This document shows, piece by piece, positions 1 to 6,598 of a DNA stretch of 12,719 bases. Under the pieces are notes generated by a model. The model was given only the letters and a program-made list of their open reading frames with translations. It ran no database searches and had not been told where the DNA came from. Origin of the DNA: Bacteroidota bacterium (GTDB taxonomy: Bacteria > Bacteroidota > Bacteroidia > Flavobacteriales_D > Crocinitomicaceae); NCBI GenBank assembly GCA_018825925.1, contig JAHKAT010000059.1, positions 1 to 12,719 of the forward strand. Reading direction: 5' to 3'. The translations under genes and the position numbers were made by a program. How positions within the stretch are numbered: position 1 is the first letter of the stretch; each line of letters begins with the position of its first letter.

Positions 1-83
1 CAAACTATTTTTTGACTTTTTGCGTAGGCCTCAATTACGCTTATGAATATCAAAGCTTTAGCCTGTAAAAAAAAATGAAATAA

Positions 84-1055
84 TTATCGAGTTTTTAGAC
101 GATGCATCATCTCCAGCTTGTCCGGAGTAGGTTTAGCATGTTCTTTTATACTTCTTTCCAATGAAATCTTAACCATTTCCTCACCTTTCGCCCCAATCAT
201 ATATCCAGATTCACCGCGAATAAGACAATTTACCGCCTCATATCCCATGCGAGTGGCTAAAATTCTGTCCAAAACACTCGGACTGCCGCCTCTCTGTATG
301 TGACCCAGTATGCTACAGCGCAAATCATAACCATCTAAAAACGGTTTGACCTTGGTCATTATTTCCTTCGCCCCACCAGCATCATCGCCTTCTGACACTA
401 TAATAATGCTGCTTCTGCGTCCTTTTGAACTTTCCTTTATAGTATTCACCAAAGCGTCAATATCTGTCCATTCTTCTGGAATCAGCACATCATCAGCCCC
501 AGAAGCTATTCCACTATTTAAAGCAATGAATCCAGCATCGCGTCCCATGACCTCTACAAAAAATATACGATGATGACTACTTGCTGTATCCCGTATCTTA
601 TCGACAGCACTCACCACTGTGTTCAGAGCCGTGTCGTAACCTATCGTATGATCGGTTCCAAATATATCATTGTCTATTGTTCCAGGTACGCCTATTATAG
701 GTAAGTCAATTTCTCTAGATAAAGTTTGCGCCCCGGCAAAACTTCCATCTCCACCTATCACAACCAAGCCGTCAACTTGCCATTTTTTCAAATTAGCAAT
801 TGCCTTTTGTCGTCCTTCAGGAGTTCGAAACTCTTCGGATCGTGCTGTCCCTAATATAGTGCCTCCTAATTGTATGATATTGTTCACATCGTTATAAGTC
901 ATTTCGCGACCTCGTCCTTCTATCATTCCTTGATAACCGTCTTCTATGCCGATAACTTCAATATTGTGCGACTTTGCCGTTTTGACCACAGCTCTAACAC
1001 AAGCATTCATTCCTGGTGCATCTCCTCCTGAGGTAATCAAAGCAATTTTTCGCAT
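84..1055 (-). CDS. pfkA: ATP-dependent 6-phosphofructokinase
   Basis: Catalyses ATP + fructose 6-phosphate to fructose 1,6-bisphosphate, the committed step of cytosolic glycolysis. The 323-residue product has the usual length of bacterial PfkA and is recognisable end to end. It has the N-terminal nucleotide-binding motif TSGGDAPGMN (residues 8-17), GGDGS at 101-105, and PGTIDND at 124-130 containing the catalytic aspartate (D128). The substrate-binding stretches are MGRDAG (170-175) and GHIQRGG (251-257). Glycine at position 104, instead of the aspartate found in pyrophosphate-dependent enzymes, indicates ATP as phosphoryl donor. The ATG at 1055 starts directly at the conserved MRKIALITSGGDAPG end. 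The gene diverges from the sigma factor gene across 86 bases. No convincing terminator is visible in the 83 bases left of its stop. No frameshift or odd residue was seen. Confidence 0.97.
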   Translation of the reverse strand: MRKIALITSGGDAPGMNACVRAVVKTAKSHNIEVIGIEDGYQGMIEGRGREMTYNDVNNIIQLGGTILGTARSEEFRTPEGRQKAIANLKKWQVDGLVVIGGDGSFAGAQTLSREIDLPIIGVPGTIDNDIFGTDHTIGYDTALNTVVSAVDKIRDTASSHHRIFFVEVMGRDAGFIALNSGIASGADDVLIPEEWTDIDALVNTIKESSKGRRSSIIIVSEGDDAGGAKEIMTKVKPFLDGYDLRCSILGHIQRGGSPSVLDRILATRMGYEAVNCLIRGESGYMIGAKGEEMVKISLERSIKEHAKPTPDKLEMMHRLKTR

Positions 1056-1141
1056 ACTATATATATAAGGTAAAATTCTATGGCCAATTTACCGACTTTT
1101 TATGGAAATTATTTCTTTCTTGCATCTTAGTTTAAAAGATC

Positions 1142-1705
1142 TTGTTCGGACTGAGAAAATATCGCCAACTGAGTGATGAGGAATTGATTCTTCAAAACAA
1201 GGCGCGCCCAAACAATAAATCATTGGCGATAATCTACGAGCGCTATGGTCCACTGGTGATGGGGGCTTGCATGAAGTATTTGAAAAATATTCAGGAGGCC
1301 GAGGATATGACCTCATCAATTTTTGAGAAGCTGCCTGAAAAGATTCTACAACACGAGATTCGTTATTTCAAATCTTGGTTGTATCAGATGACCAAAAATG
1401 AATGCCTGATGAAACTGCGCAAGAAGAAGGTTTACACGCAAGAGGTGAACGAACAAATACTGTGCAGTGTTGAACAAGAAGTTGACAAAGCCGAGAAAGA
1501 GGTTCAAATCAAACAACTCGAACTTGCGCTAGAAGCATTAAAAGACAAACAAAAGGAATGTGTCGTTCTGTTCTATCTTGAAGAACTCTCTTATCAAGAA
1601 ATAAGCGATCGTCTCCGAATAGACATCAAGACCGTGAAAAGTCAAATACAAAACGGTAAAAGAAATCTAAAAATCAAATTGGAGCAATCCCATGAAGAAG
1701 AGTGA
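1142..1705 (+). CDS. ECF-type RNA polymerase sigma factor (sigma-70 family), TTG start
   Basis: An alternative sigma factor that would direct RNA polymerase core to a small regulon. The product is 187 residues. Region 2 spans about 26-96 (core-binding helix around LAIIYERYGPLVMGACMKYL, then EAEDMTSSIFEKL and the FKSWLYQMTKNECLMKLRKKK stretch). An acidic linker follows, then region 4 at about 125-180 with the helix-turn-helix YQEISDRLRIDIKTVKSQIQNGKR. There is no anti-sigma zinc motif and no extra C-terminal domain. The start is a TTG at 1142: no in-frame ATG lies upstream, and the next internal ATG would remove the start of region 2. No Shine-Dalgarno sequence is evident, which is common in Bacteroidota. 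Its last 14 bases overlap the next gene, so the pair is almost certainly co-transcribed and translationally coupled. The regulon cannot be read from the sequence. Confidence 0.93.
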   Translation: MFGLRKYRQLSDEELILQNKARPNNKSLAIIYERYGPLVMGACMKYLKNIQEAEDMTSSIFEKLPEKILQHEIRYFKSWLYQMTKNECLMKLRKKKVYTQEVNEQILCSVEQEVDKAEKEVQIKQLELALEALKDKQKECVVLFYLEELSYQEISDRLRIDIKTVKSQIQNGKRNLKIKLEQSHEEE

Positions 1706-2732
1706 ACTATATAATATGCTGAAACATCCAACTTCTCCCAATCGAGAAGAGGTCCAAAAGCCGCTTGACAACAAGGGCCTTTCGGATAAGGGTATGGATG
1801 ATTTTGACAAGGACGCCGCGGAAGGCTGGGCGCTTGGTGCACCGCAAGGCATGAGCATGAAGAATCTCGACAGACGTTTCGGGAATTCTCGATCCAAATT
1901 ATGGTGGACATTCGGCGCGCTTGTCCTATTAATAGGTATAGCAAGCCTGACCTATCCATGGAAGAACGCAGAGCAAGAAAAAACAGCTGACAATAAAAAG
2001 ACCGAACGAACCTTTGAAGTAACAGATCTTTACTTGGCTGAGAAGATTGATACACTCCAAGAAGAACCTATCGAAAACAATAAGGCGATTCGTCAATTGA
2101 AAATGGAGCAAAAGGCAGTGAAGTCAGAAAAGGAAACGAAGTCAAATGAGACTTACGATATTGGAACCTTACCCACGAAGAAAGTGGAGGTTGCCAACAA
2201 GACAACGGAAATAGACCGCAAACGTAAGATGAAGGAAATTTATCTGTCGACTTTTAAATTGGTCGATTATCGTTCTATTCGTTCTCGCCCCATGATTGCT
2301 ACGCAACAACTCATTGTTCAAGGCACAGCTGCAAACAAAGAAGAGAAAGGTGAAGTCGACGAGGAAGCACTTTGGCGAAAAGTAGACATACCTTATATAG
2401 ACTACTTGGAAAAAACGATGGACTTCATGGAAAAAGGCAGTTTCAAAAATGCTTTGGCGCGCCTAGATCAGATCTTGGCTACCTACAACGATGACATCAA
2501 CGCCAACTTTTATGCTGGATTTTGCTCCTATCATTTGAAGGACTACCATGCAGCTGCGGCTTACTTCCAAAAAACACTGCAACACCCCTACAGCAACTTC
2601 GACGAAGAAGCCGAATGGTACTTGGCGAAAAGTTACGCCGCTTCAGGCGACACCAACAAGTCTCAAGAAATACTGAAATCCATCGTTTCGAAAAATGGGT
2701 ATTATGCGGAGATGGCGAGGAAGGAGATGTAG
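1692..2732 (+). CDS. Membrane-anchored TPR protein paired with the ECF sigma factor
   Basis: A 346-residue protein with one transmembrane segment (about 71-90, WWTFGALVLLIGIASLTYPW). An 'N-in' orientation puts about 70 residues in the cytoplasm and the C-terminal 250 in the periplasm. The cytoplasmic part carries the motif DDFDKDAAEGWALG (36-49). A charged Lys/Glu-rich linker follows, then TPR-like helical pairs at about 234-340 (FKNALARLDQILATYND, ANFYAGFCSYHLKDYHAAAAYFQKTL, EEAEWYLAKSYAASGD). The ATG at 1692 lies inside the end of the sigma gene with GGAG seven bases upstream. Placement directly after a sigma gene and the membrane-spanning layout suggest an anti-sigma or signal-input role, but no recognisable anti-sigma domain (zinc-binding or FecR type) is present. 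That role is inference; a cell-envelope protein merely co-expressed with the sigma factor is also possible. Confidence 0.85.
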   Translation: MKKSELYNMLKHPTSPNREEVQKPLDNKGLSDKGMDDFDKDAAEGWALGAPQGMSMKNLDRRFGNSRSKLWWTFGALVLLIGIASLTYPWKNAEQEKTADNKKTERTFEVTDLYLAEKIDTLQEEPIENNKAIRQLKMEQKAVKSEKETKSNETYDIGTLPTKKVEVANKTTEIDRKRKMKEIYLSTFKLVDYRSIRSRPMIATQQLIVQGTAANKEEKGEVDEEALWRKVDIPYIDYLEKTMDFMEKGSFKNALARLDQILATYNDDINANFYAGFCSYHLKDYHAAAAYFQKTLQHPYSNFDEEAEWYLAKSYAASGDTNKSQEILKSIVSKNGYYAEMARKEM

Positions 2733-2800
2733 CTGAGGATGCGGATGAGAATGAGGTAAGGTTTATTTTCGCCATTTGGCGGATTGAGGTTTTTGACTTA

Positions 2801-2923
2801 GTTGGAGTTATAGTTGATATGAAGGGGGCAATGACTCCCGAAAGCCCTGGTGAAATCAATGTCAAAGACACGGTCGATATCAAAGCCCTCACTACTCCTT
2901 CATAATTATTATCAACTCCTAAC
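2801..2923. repeat. Segment bounded by imperfect inverted repeats (possible small interspersed element)
   Basis: Just downstream of the TPR gene, GTTGGAGTT (2801-2809) and TATGAAGG (2818-2825) on the left are mirrored by CCTTCATA (2897-2904) and AACTCCTAAC (2914-2923) on the right. This gives 22-23 base arms in which the outer six and the inner eight bases pair exactly, with unequal middles of eight and nine bases. The interior is richer in G+C than its flanks and free of stops in one frame on each strand, so long chance ORFs run through it from the TPR gene. There is no plausible start or ribosome-binding site for a protein here. It could be a MITE-like or other interspersed repeat, or a structured transcript end. 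No second copy exists in this window, so its repeat nature is not shown. Confidence 0.35.
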
Positions 2924-2993
2924 TTTCGTTTGATCTTTTTCACGTTAGTAATAGCATCTGTGAAGCATTAACTTTATTAGAATTCTAATCAGT

Positions 2994-3638
2994 TCAAAGC
3001 TTAGAATTAAAATTCCAATTGACAAAGGGGAGTTTGCGTTTTTGGTTCACGTTCCACAAGCCAAATTGGAAGCCATGAAGATGTTTTGATTTATTGATGA
3101 CACCTAGTTGCACGCCTTGGGTGAAATAGGCATGATTTACAAAAGCGACACTTACCCCTTGCACCGAATAAAAAGAAGAAGATATGCCATTGATAGATAA
3201 GCCTTTTACCGAAAACCCCATACTAGATAGAACTGAAATAGAAACTCCAACTTGTTGCGACGTAAAAGTGCCAAATGTAGAAAGTAACAAACCACAATGT
3301 CGACTGCGCAAATCATAGTATATCTTTAAGCTATCTAAATCCCGAACTTCAGTATGATACTGACTTTCGTAACCAAAAACTCCTGGATTGAGCAGCATGA
3401 ATATTCCTTGACCGAAGAGTTGAAAATTTACACCATAGCTTTTTCGAGTATACGGCAAACTAAAGAATGACTCAGAACCAATCAACCCAATTTGCAATCC
3501 ATAAGAAAACTCCTTACGACTAGGTAATAAGCCAACCACATAATTGCTTTTCCCCTCTTTGTCAAAACTGTTTTCGGTTTGAGCTTTTATCGACTGAGAA
3601 AAAAGTAAACAGAAAAGAATGAGATATTTGACAGTCAT
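2994..3638 (-). CDS. Secreted glycine-periodic surface repeat protein (LA_2272-like)
   Basis: A 214-residue protein with a signal peptide (residues 1-20, MTVKYLILFCLLFSQSIKAQ), so it is exported. The second half, about 116-200, is a ladder of 14-15 residue units that each start with G plus alternating hydrophobics: GLLLSTFG, GVSISVLSS, GLSINGISS, GVSVAFVNH, GVQLGVINK, GFQFGLWNV. It ends in NVNQKRKLPFVNWNF. This matches the surface-repeat family named after Leptospira LA_2272, which is frequent in Bacteroidota. A beta-solenoid or outer-membrane beta structure is likely, and function is unknown. The ATG at 3638 has AAGGA just upstream and a candidate promoter at 3660-3690. It faces the TPR gene and looks monocistronic. 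Confidence 0.78.
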   Translation of the reverse strand: MTVKYLILFCLLFSQSIKAQTENSFDKEGKSNYVVGLLPSRKEFSYGLQIGLIGSESFFSLPYTRKSYGVNFQLFGQGIFMLLNPGVFGYESQYHTEVRDLDSLKIYYDLRSRHCGLLLSTFGTFTSQQVGVSISVLSSMGFSVKGLSINGISSSFYSVQGVSVAFVNHAYFTQGVQLGVINKSKHLHGFQFGLWNVNQKRKLPFVNWNFNSKL

Positions 3639-3659
3639 AGTATCCTTAAATAATCCTTT

Positions 3660-3690
3660 GAAAATTAGTTAATTCAATAACAAAATCAAA
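3660..3690 (-). promoter_or_regulatory. Candidate Bacteroidota-type promoter for the surface repeat protein gene
   Basis: Read on the minus strand, TTTG (3690-3687), a 19-base spacer, and TAATTTTC (3667-3660) match the Bacteroidota vegetative promoter (-33 TTTG, -7 TAnnTTTG) with one mismatch in the last base of the -7 box. Transcription would start a few bases further on, about 15 bases before the ATG at 3638. This is a motif match only, in AT-rich DNA. Confidence 0.4.
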
Positions 3691-3794
3691 ATCTGCTAGT
3701 GTAAAGTTGATTCTTTCTTAAACGAAAGGCTCCTCATTTTAATCCTTAAAAATCGATTTTTTAATTTCTAAGATTATATTTTTCAACACCCCCT

Positions 3795-4793
3795 CTATCT
3801 TTTCCTTTTCCTATTGGATCGATAATCTTCAATCGCCTTTTTGGAAGTTAGCCAATTGCGGCCTTCTTTGAAAGCGTCAATCTTGCCTGTTCGGGCAAGT
3901 AGGCTGACGTACTCTTGGCTATATTCAACATCTGGCTCCGACACTATATCCGTAATGGATTGATAATCATCATAAGTATTGGTGAAAGAACTCAGGTATA
4001 TATCTATCGACCTTTCCAATGCTTGGAGAATGAGGAGAACCAATTTGCTGTAATCGCCGGTATTGGCTTTGTTGAGGGCATCGTAGTATTTTTTTCTATC
4101 GTTGCGCAATATGATGGCAGGCGGATAGCCCTCTTTCATGAAGAGTAAATTAAAAATCAAGCGCACGGTGCGGCCATTACCATCCAAAAAGGGATGTATC
4201 CAAACAAAACGATGATGAAATAGACTGATTTGGACTAATCGATGAATGCTCAAGCCCGGCTCATTCATCCAATCAACGAGCTCCTCGAGGTAATCATGAA
4301 CCTTCAAGGCATTTGGAGGAATGAAATTGGCCCCAGAAATTCGCACACCATGCTGACGTAACCTCCCTGCATAATCCTTTTCGATGCGCTGTAAAACCAA
4401 ACGGTGAACTTCCAGAATATCCTTAGCACAAAGTCGATAATCAGATTTAACTAAAGACTCAACGAAATCAATGGCATCATGGTGATTGACAGCTTCAAAA
4501 TGCTCGCGAAGTGATTTCCCTTTGATGGTAAAGCCTTCTTCAATAACCATCTTCGTTTCTTGAAGTGTGAGGGTATTGCCTTCGATACTATTGGAATTGT
4601 AGGTCCATTCTATGCTTAAACTTTGCTTTAGATTCTCAACTACAGCCGCCGGCAAAGGACGCAAAGCATCCAATTTCTGCTTTTTGGCTTCAATTCGAGC
4701 GAGTTGATCATCTAGACCTGAGAATTCATATGGGTAGCTTTTCCAATCCATACCCAAAGATACCACTTTTTCTTTAATATCGGATAAAACCAT
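3795..4793 (-). CDS. Fic-domain protein, class II self-inhibited, with C-terminal HTH-like tail
   Basis: Fic enzymes usually transfer AMP from ATP to hydroxyl side chains of target proteins, and many also remove it. The 332-residue product has a complete active-site loop HPFLDGNGR (200-208, with catalytic H200) and the flap region upstream (about 137-160). The inhibitory helix motif S-x-x-x-E-G lies N-terminal (S67-E71-G72, in SNSIEGN), so this is a class II Fic with its own inhibitor and needs no separate antitoxin; none is next to it. The C-terminus (about 291-332, YVSLLARTGKIDAFKEGRNWLTSKKAIEDY, then a basic RSNRKRKR tail) resembles the small excisionase/MerR-like helix-turn-helix in Bacteroidota Fic proteins, suggesting DNA binding or autoregulation. 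It is separated from paaH by a terminator and is its own unit. The target protein is unknown. Confidence 0.92.
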   Translation of the reverse strand: MVLSDIKEKVVSLGMDWKSYPYEFSGLDDQLARIEAKKQKLDALRPLPAAVVENLKQSLSIEWTYNSNSIEGNTLTLQETKMVIEEGFTIKGKSLREHFEAVNHHDAIDFVESLVKSDYRLCAKDILEVHRLVLQRIEKDYAGRLRQHGVRISGANFIPPNALKVHDYLEELVDWMNEPGLSIHRLVQISLFHHRFVWIHPFLDGNGRTVRLIFNLLFMKEGYPPAIILRNDRKKYYDALNKANTGDYSKLVLLILQALERSIDIYLSSFTNTYDDYQSITDIVSEPDVEYSQEYVSLLARTGKIDAFKEGRNWLTSKKAIEDYRSNRKRKR

Positions 4794-4827
4794 AAAACAA
4801 ACTTTCCGATATTAATAAATTGATCAC

Positions 4828-4850
4828 AAAAAAAGGAGCTATTGCTCCTT
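4828..4850 (-). terminator. Rho-independent terminator after paaH
   Basis: On the minus strand, AAGGAGC-AATA-GCTCCTT forms a perfect seven-base-pair stem with a four-base loop (4850-4833), running into seven consecutive T (4834-4828). It lies 17 bases past the paaH stop and ends the minus-strand gene run. On the plus strand no T-run follows the stem, so it acts in one direction only. Confidence 0.88.
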
Positions 4851-4866
4851 CTTGCATTCTTTTGGA

Positions 4867-6015
4867 TTATGCGTTCACCTCTCGCTTCAACAATACATTC
4901 GGTCTATATCTATCCTCACAGTATTCCTTGAATAAACTTTCGAGTTGCTCTAATATTTTCTCTGGTCCTATTTCTTTTGCCCAAGCCAAGAGGCCCTTCG
5001 GATAATTCACACCCTTGGTCATGGCTTTGTCAACATCTTCGGCACTTGCTACTTGCATCAATACGGCATCATAAGCTTCGTTGATCAGCATGGCCAGTAT
5101 GCGGTCGACAATCATTTGTCCCAACTTCATGTCTTTTTTCGGTTCTGGTAAAGCAACACCTTCGGCATAATTGTAAAAACCTCTACCCGATTTACGGCCA
5201 TAAAATCCTGCTTCAGAGTGACGTTTTTGGGTAAACGAAGGCTTGAAACGCGGATCAAAATAAAACGCTGCGAAAACAGATTCTGTTACGGCGTAGTTGA
5301 CATCATTTCCAATGTAATCCATCAAAGTGAATGGTCCCATGCGAAAACCACCAATCTCTGTCATGGCCCAATCGATGGTTGCGAAGTCGGCGATACCTTC
5401 TTCGTAAATACGCAAAGCTTCTCCATAAAAAGGTCGAGCCACACGATTGACGATAAATCCTGGTGTGTCTTTGCAAACTACGGTTGATTTTCCCCAGTTG
5501 TCGATCAGCGTTTTTGCTTTTTGCAATACCTCATCCGATGTTTGCACCGCAGGAATAATCTCCACCAAAGGCATCAAAGGAGCTGGGTTGAAAAAATGTA
5601 TCCCGATAATTCTCTCTGAGTGCGTCAAAGCCGAACCGATAGAAGCGATAGAAAGTGACGAAGTGTTGCTCGCCAAGATGCAGTCTTTCGAAACGATAGT
5701 CTCCATTTTCTTGAAAACAGAATGTTTCACATCCAATTTCTCCACGATAGCTTCAATGATCAATCCACAACCTTTGAAGTCTTCCATTTCGGTAGAATAG
5801 CTGATTCTTCCTTGTATATCTCCTTTATCGATAGTCGAGATTTTTTCTTTCTCCACCAATCGAGCCAAGATCTTATCCAAACCCGCTTCCGCTTTTGTCA
5901 GCATTTCCTGACTCACATCCACCAATATTGTTTCGTGCCCATTTTGCGCAGCAACTTGCGCTATTCCTGAACCCATTGTTCCGGCACCTAAGACGCCAAT
6001 CTTATATTTGCTCAT
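4867..6015 (-). CDS. paaH: 3-hydroxyacyl-CoA dehydrogenase (PaaH-type)
   Basis: An NAD-dependent cytosolic enzyme oxidising 3-hydroxyacyl-CoA to 3-ketoacyl-CoA. In the phenylacetate pathway it acts on 3-hydroxyadipyl-CoA. The 382-residue product has the Rossmann motif GAGTMGSG (10-17) and catalytic-domain residues S119 (SNTSS), H140 (HFFNPAP), E152 and N190 (FIVNR). Their spacing equals that of the human short-chain enzyme. Two 3HCDH C-terminal domains follow, at about 185-284 and 298-380. The stretch NRVARPFYGEALR is the same as in Escherichia coli PaaH (NRVARPFYSEAWR), which supports PaaH over a generic 3-hydroxybutyryl-CoA dehydrogenase. PaaH of E. coli is longer (475 residues). The paaG homologue lies upstream on the same strand, separated by the four-helix-bundle gene. 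A role in general beta-oxidation or butyryl-CoA metabolism is the main alternative. Confidence 0.9.
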   Translation of the reverse strand: MSKYKIGVLGAGTMGSGIAQVAAQNGHETILVDVSQEMLTKAEAGLDKILARLVEKEKISTIDKGDIQGRISYSTEMEDFKGCGLIIEAIVEKLDVKHSVFKKMETIVSKDCILASNTSSLSIASIGSALTHSERIIGIHFFNPAPLMPLVEIIPAVQTSDEVLQKAKTLIDNWGKSTVVCKDTPGFIVNRVARPFYGEALRIYEEGIADFATIDWAMTEIGGFRMGPFTLMDYIGNDVNYAVTESVFAAFYFDPRFKPSFTQKRHSEAGFYGRKSGRGFYNYAEGVALPEPKKDMKLGQMIVDRILAMLINEAYDAVLMQVASAEDVDKAMTKGVNYPKGLLAWAKEIGPEKILEQLESLFKEYCEDRYRPNVLLKREVNA

Positions 6016-6028
6016 TCTTGCTTTTTTT

Positions 6029-6063
6029 GAGTCAGGACTGCCTGAGTCAGGAGTCAGGACTAT
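6029..6063. repeat. Left inverted-repeat arm flanking the four-helix-bundle gene
   Basis: Three copies of GAGTCAGGA lie here: 6029-6037, 6044-6052 and 6051-6059, the last two overlapping. The stretch GAGTCAGGAGTCAGGACTAT (6044-6063) is the reverse complement of sequence on the far side of the four-helix-bundle gene: 16 bases match 6551-6566, and 13 bases (GAGTCAGGACTAT) match 6569-6581. A small hairpin TCAGG-ACTG-CCTGA (6032-6045) lies inside the arm. The arm occupies nearly the whole gap between the stop of the four-helix-bundle gene (6068) and the start of paaH (6015), so it forms the paaH leader. Confidence 0.85.
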
Positions 6064-6067
6064 TATC

Positions 6068-6415
6068 TTAATTGTTTAATTTCCTTTTCAATCCCCCTAT
6101 TTTTCTCTGTATACTTTGAAGCTTGGGGAAAACTTCATCAATTTCAATTGCAAATAAATCTGCTAACAGCAACAATTGTGTTTCAAGTTCATATGCTGAT
6201 GACAAAGACATAGATAAAAAATTCAAGAAGTCCTTATCGGTCGTTCGTCCAGACCCTTCCGCTATATTTGAAGGAATAGAAACAGCACATCTTCTAATTT
6301 GACTAATAAGACCAAACTTTTCACTATCAGGCAAAGTTGAAGTCATAATGTATATTTCTTTTACCAAATGAAAGGACTCCTTCCAAACTTCCAGCTCCCT
6401 AAAATTATGTCTCAT
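6068..6415 (-). CDS. Four-helix-bundle protein (23S rRNA intervening-sequence family)
   Basis: A 115-residue protein of the family first found inside intervening sequences of spirochaete and Coxiella 23S rRNA genes, and related to the Avd accessory protein of diversity-generating retroelements. Signature stretches are FRELEVWKESFHLVKEIY (5-22), LPDSEKFGLISQIRRCAVSIPSNIAEGSGR (28-57), and the alternating helices DFLNFLSMSLSSAYELETQLLLL. The length is normal and the frame intact. Related proteins form pentameric four-helix bundles with a basic surface thought to bind nucleic acid, but the cellular function is not established. No 23S rRNA gene and no reverse transcriptase is in the window. Instead the gene sits between paaG and paaH, closely bracketed by inverted arrays of a GAGTCAGGA motif, as if inserted as a unit. 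Confidence 0.92.
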   Translation of the reverse strand: MRHNFRELEVWKESFHLVKEIYIMTSTLPDSEKFGLISQIRRCAVSIPSNIAEGSGRTTDKDFLNFLSMSLSSAYELETQLLLLADLFAIEIDEVFPKLQSIQRKIGGLKRKLNN

Positions 6416-6489
6416 CTCAGTCTGTTTTCAAAAAACAATTGTACTACAAAGATTTCACATCCACAACCCTCAAAGTGTTCAATCAACAA

Positions 6490-6581
6490 TCCTGACTCTT
6501 GACTTCTTTAGTCCTGTCTCTTGACTTAGAAAAAGTCTTGACTCCCAAAATCCTGACTCCTGACTCCTATAGTCCTGACTC
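6490..6581. repeat. Right inverted-repeat array flanking the four-helix-bundle gene
   Basis: Eight TCCTGAC-like heptamers lie in 92 bases: TCCTGAC, TCTTGAC, TCCTGTC, TCTTGAC, TCTTGAC, then three TCCTGAC. The last part, TCCTGACTCCTGACTC (6551-6566), is a perfect 16-base reverse complement of the left arm, and ATAGTCCTGACTC (6569-6581) a perfect 13-base one. The copies degenerate towards the four-helix-bundle gene. The array ends 18 bases from the paaG stop. The remaining part of this gap (6416-6489) is AT-rich and I see no clear promoter in it. Confidence 0.85.
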
Positions 6582-6598
6582 ACTCCCCCACGAAGTAA

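Noticed and set aside
15..45. Hairpin GCGTA...TACGC near the left edge as a pfkA terminator
   Set aside because: The stem is only five base pairs. On the minus strand it is followed by A rather than T, and it lies some way from the pfkA stop.
1642..2111. Minus-strand ORFs opposite the sigma/TPR genes (1642-2055, 1667-1897, 1929-2111)
   Set aside because: They are antisense shadows of clearly recognisable plus-strand genes, with Ser/Cys-rich random composition.
2770..2781. Small hairpin CGCC-ATTT-GGCG as terminator of the TPR gene
   Set aside because: A four-base-pair stem with no adjoining T-run on the plus strand is too weak to call.
2497..2943. 148-residue minus-strand ORF and 127-residue plus-strand ORF (2522-2905) across the end of the TPR gene
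   Set aside because: Both overlap the TPR coding region out of frame, are rich in Ser and Arg, and continue into the inverted-repeat segment only because it lacks stops. Neither has a recognisable domain or start signal.
6490..6581. CRISPR array
   Set aside because: The repeated unit is only about seven to nine bases, spacing is irregular, copies are degenerate, and there are no cas genes or spacers of constant length.
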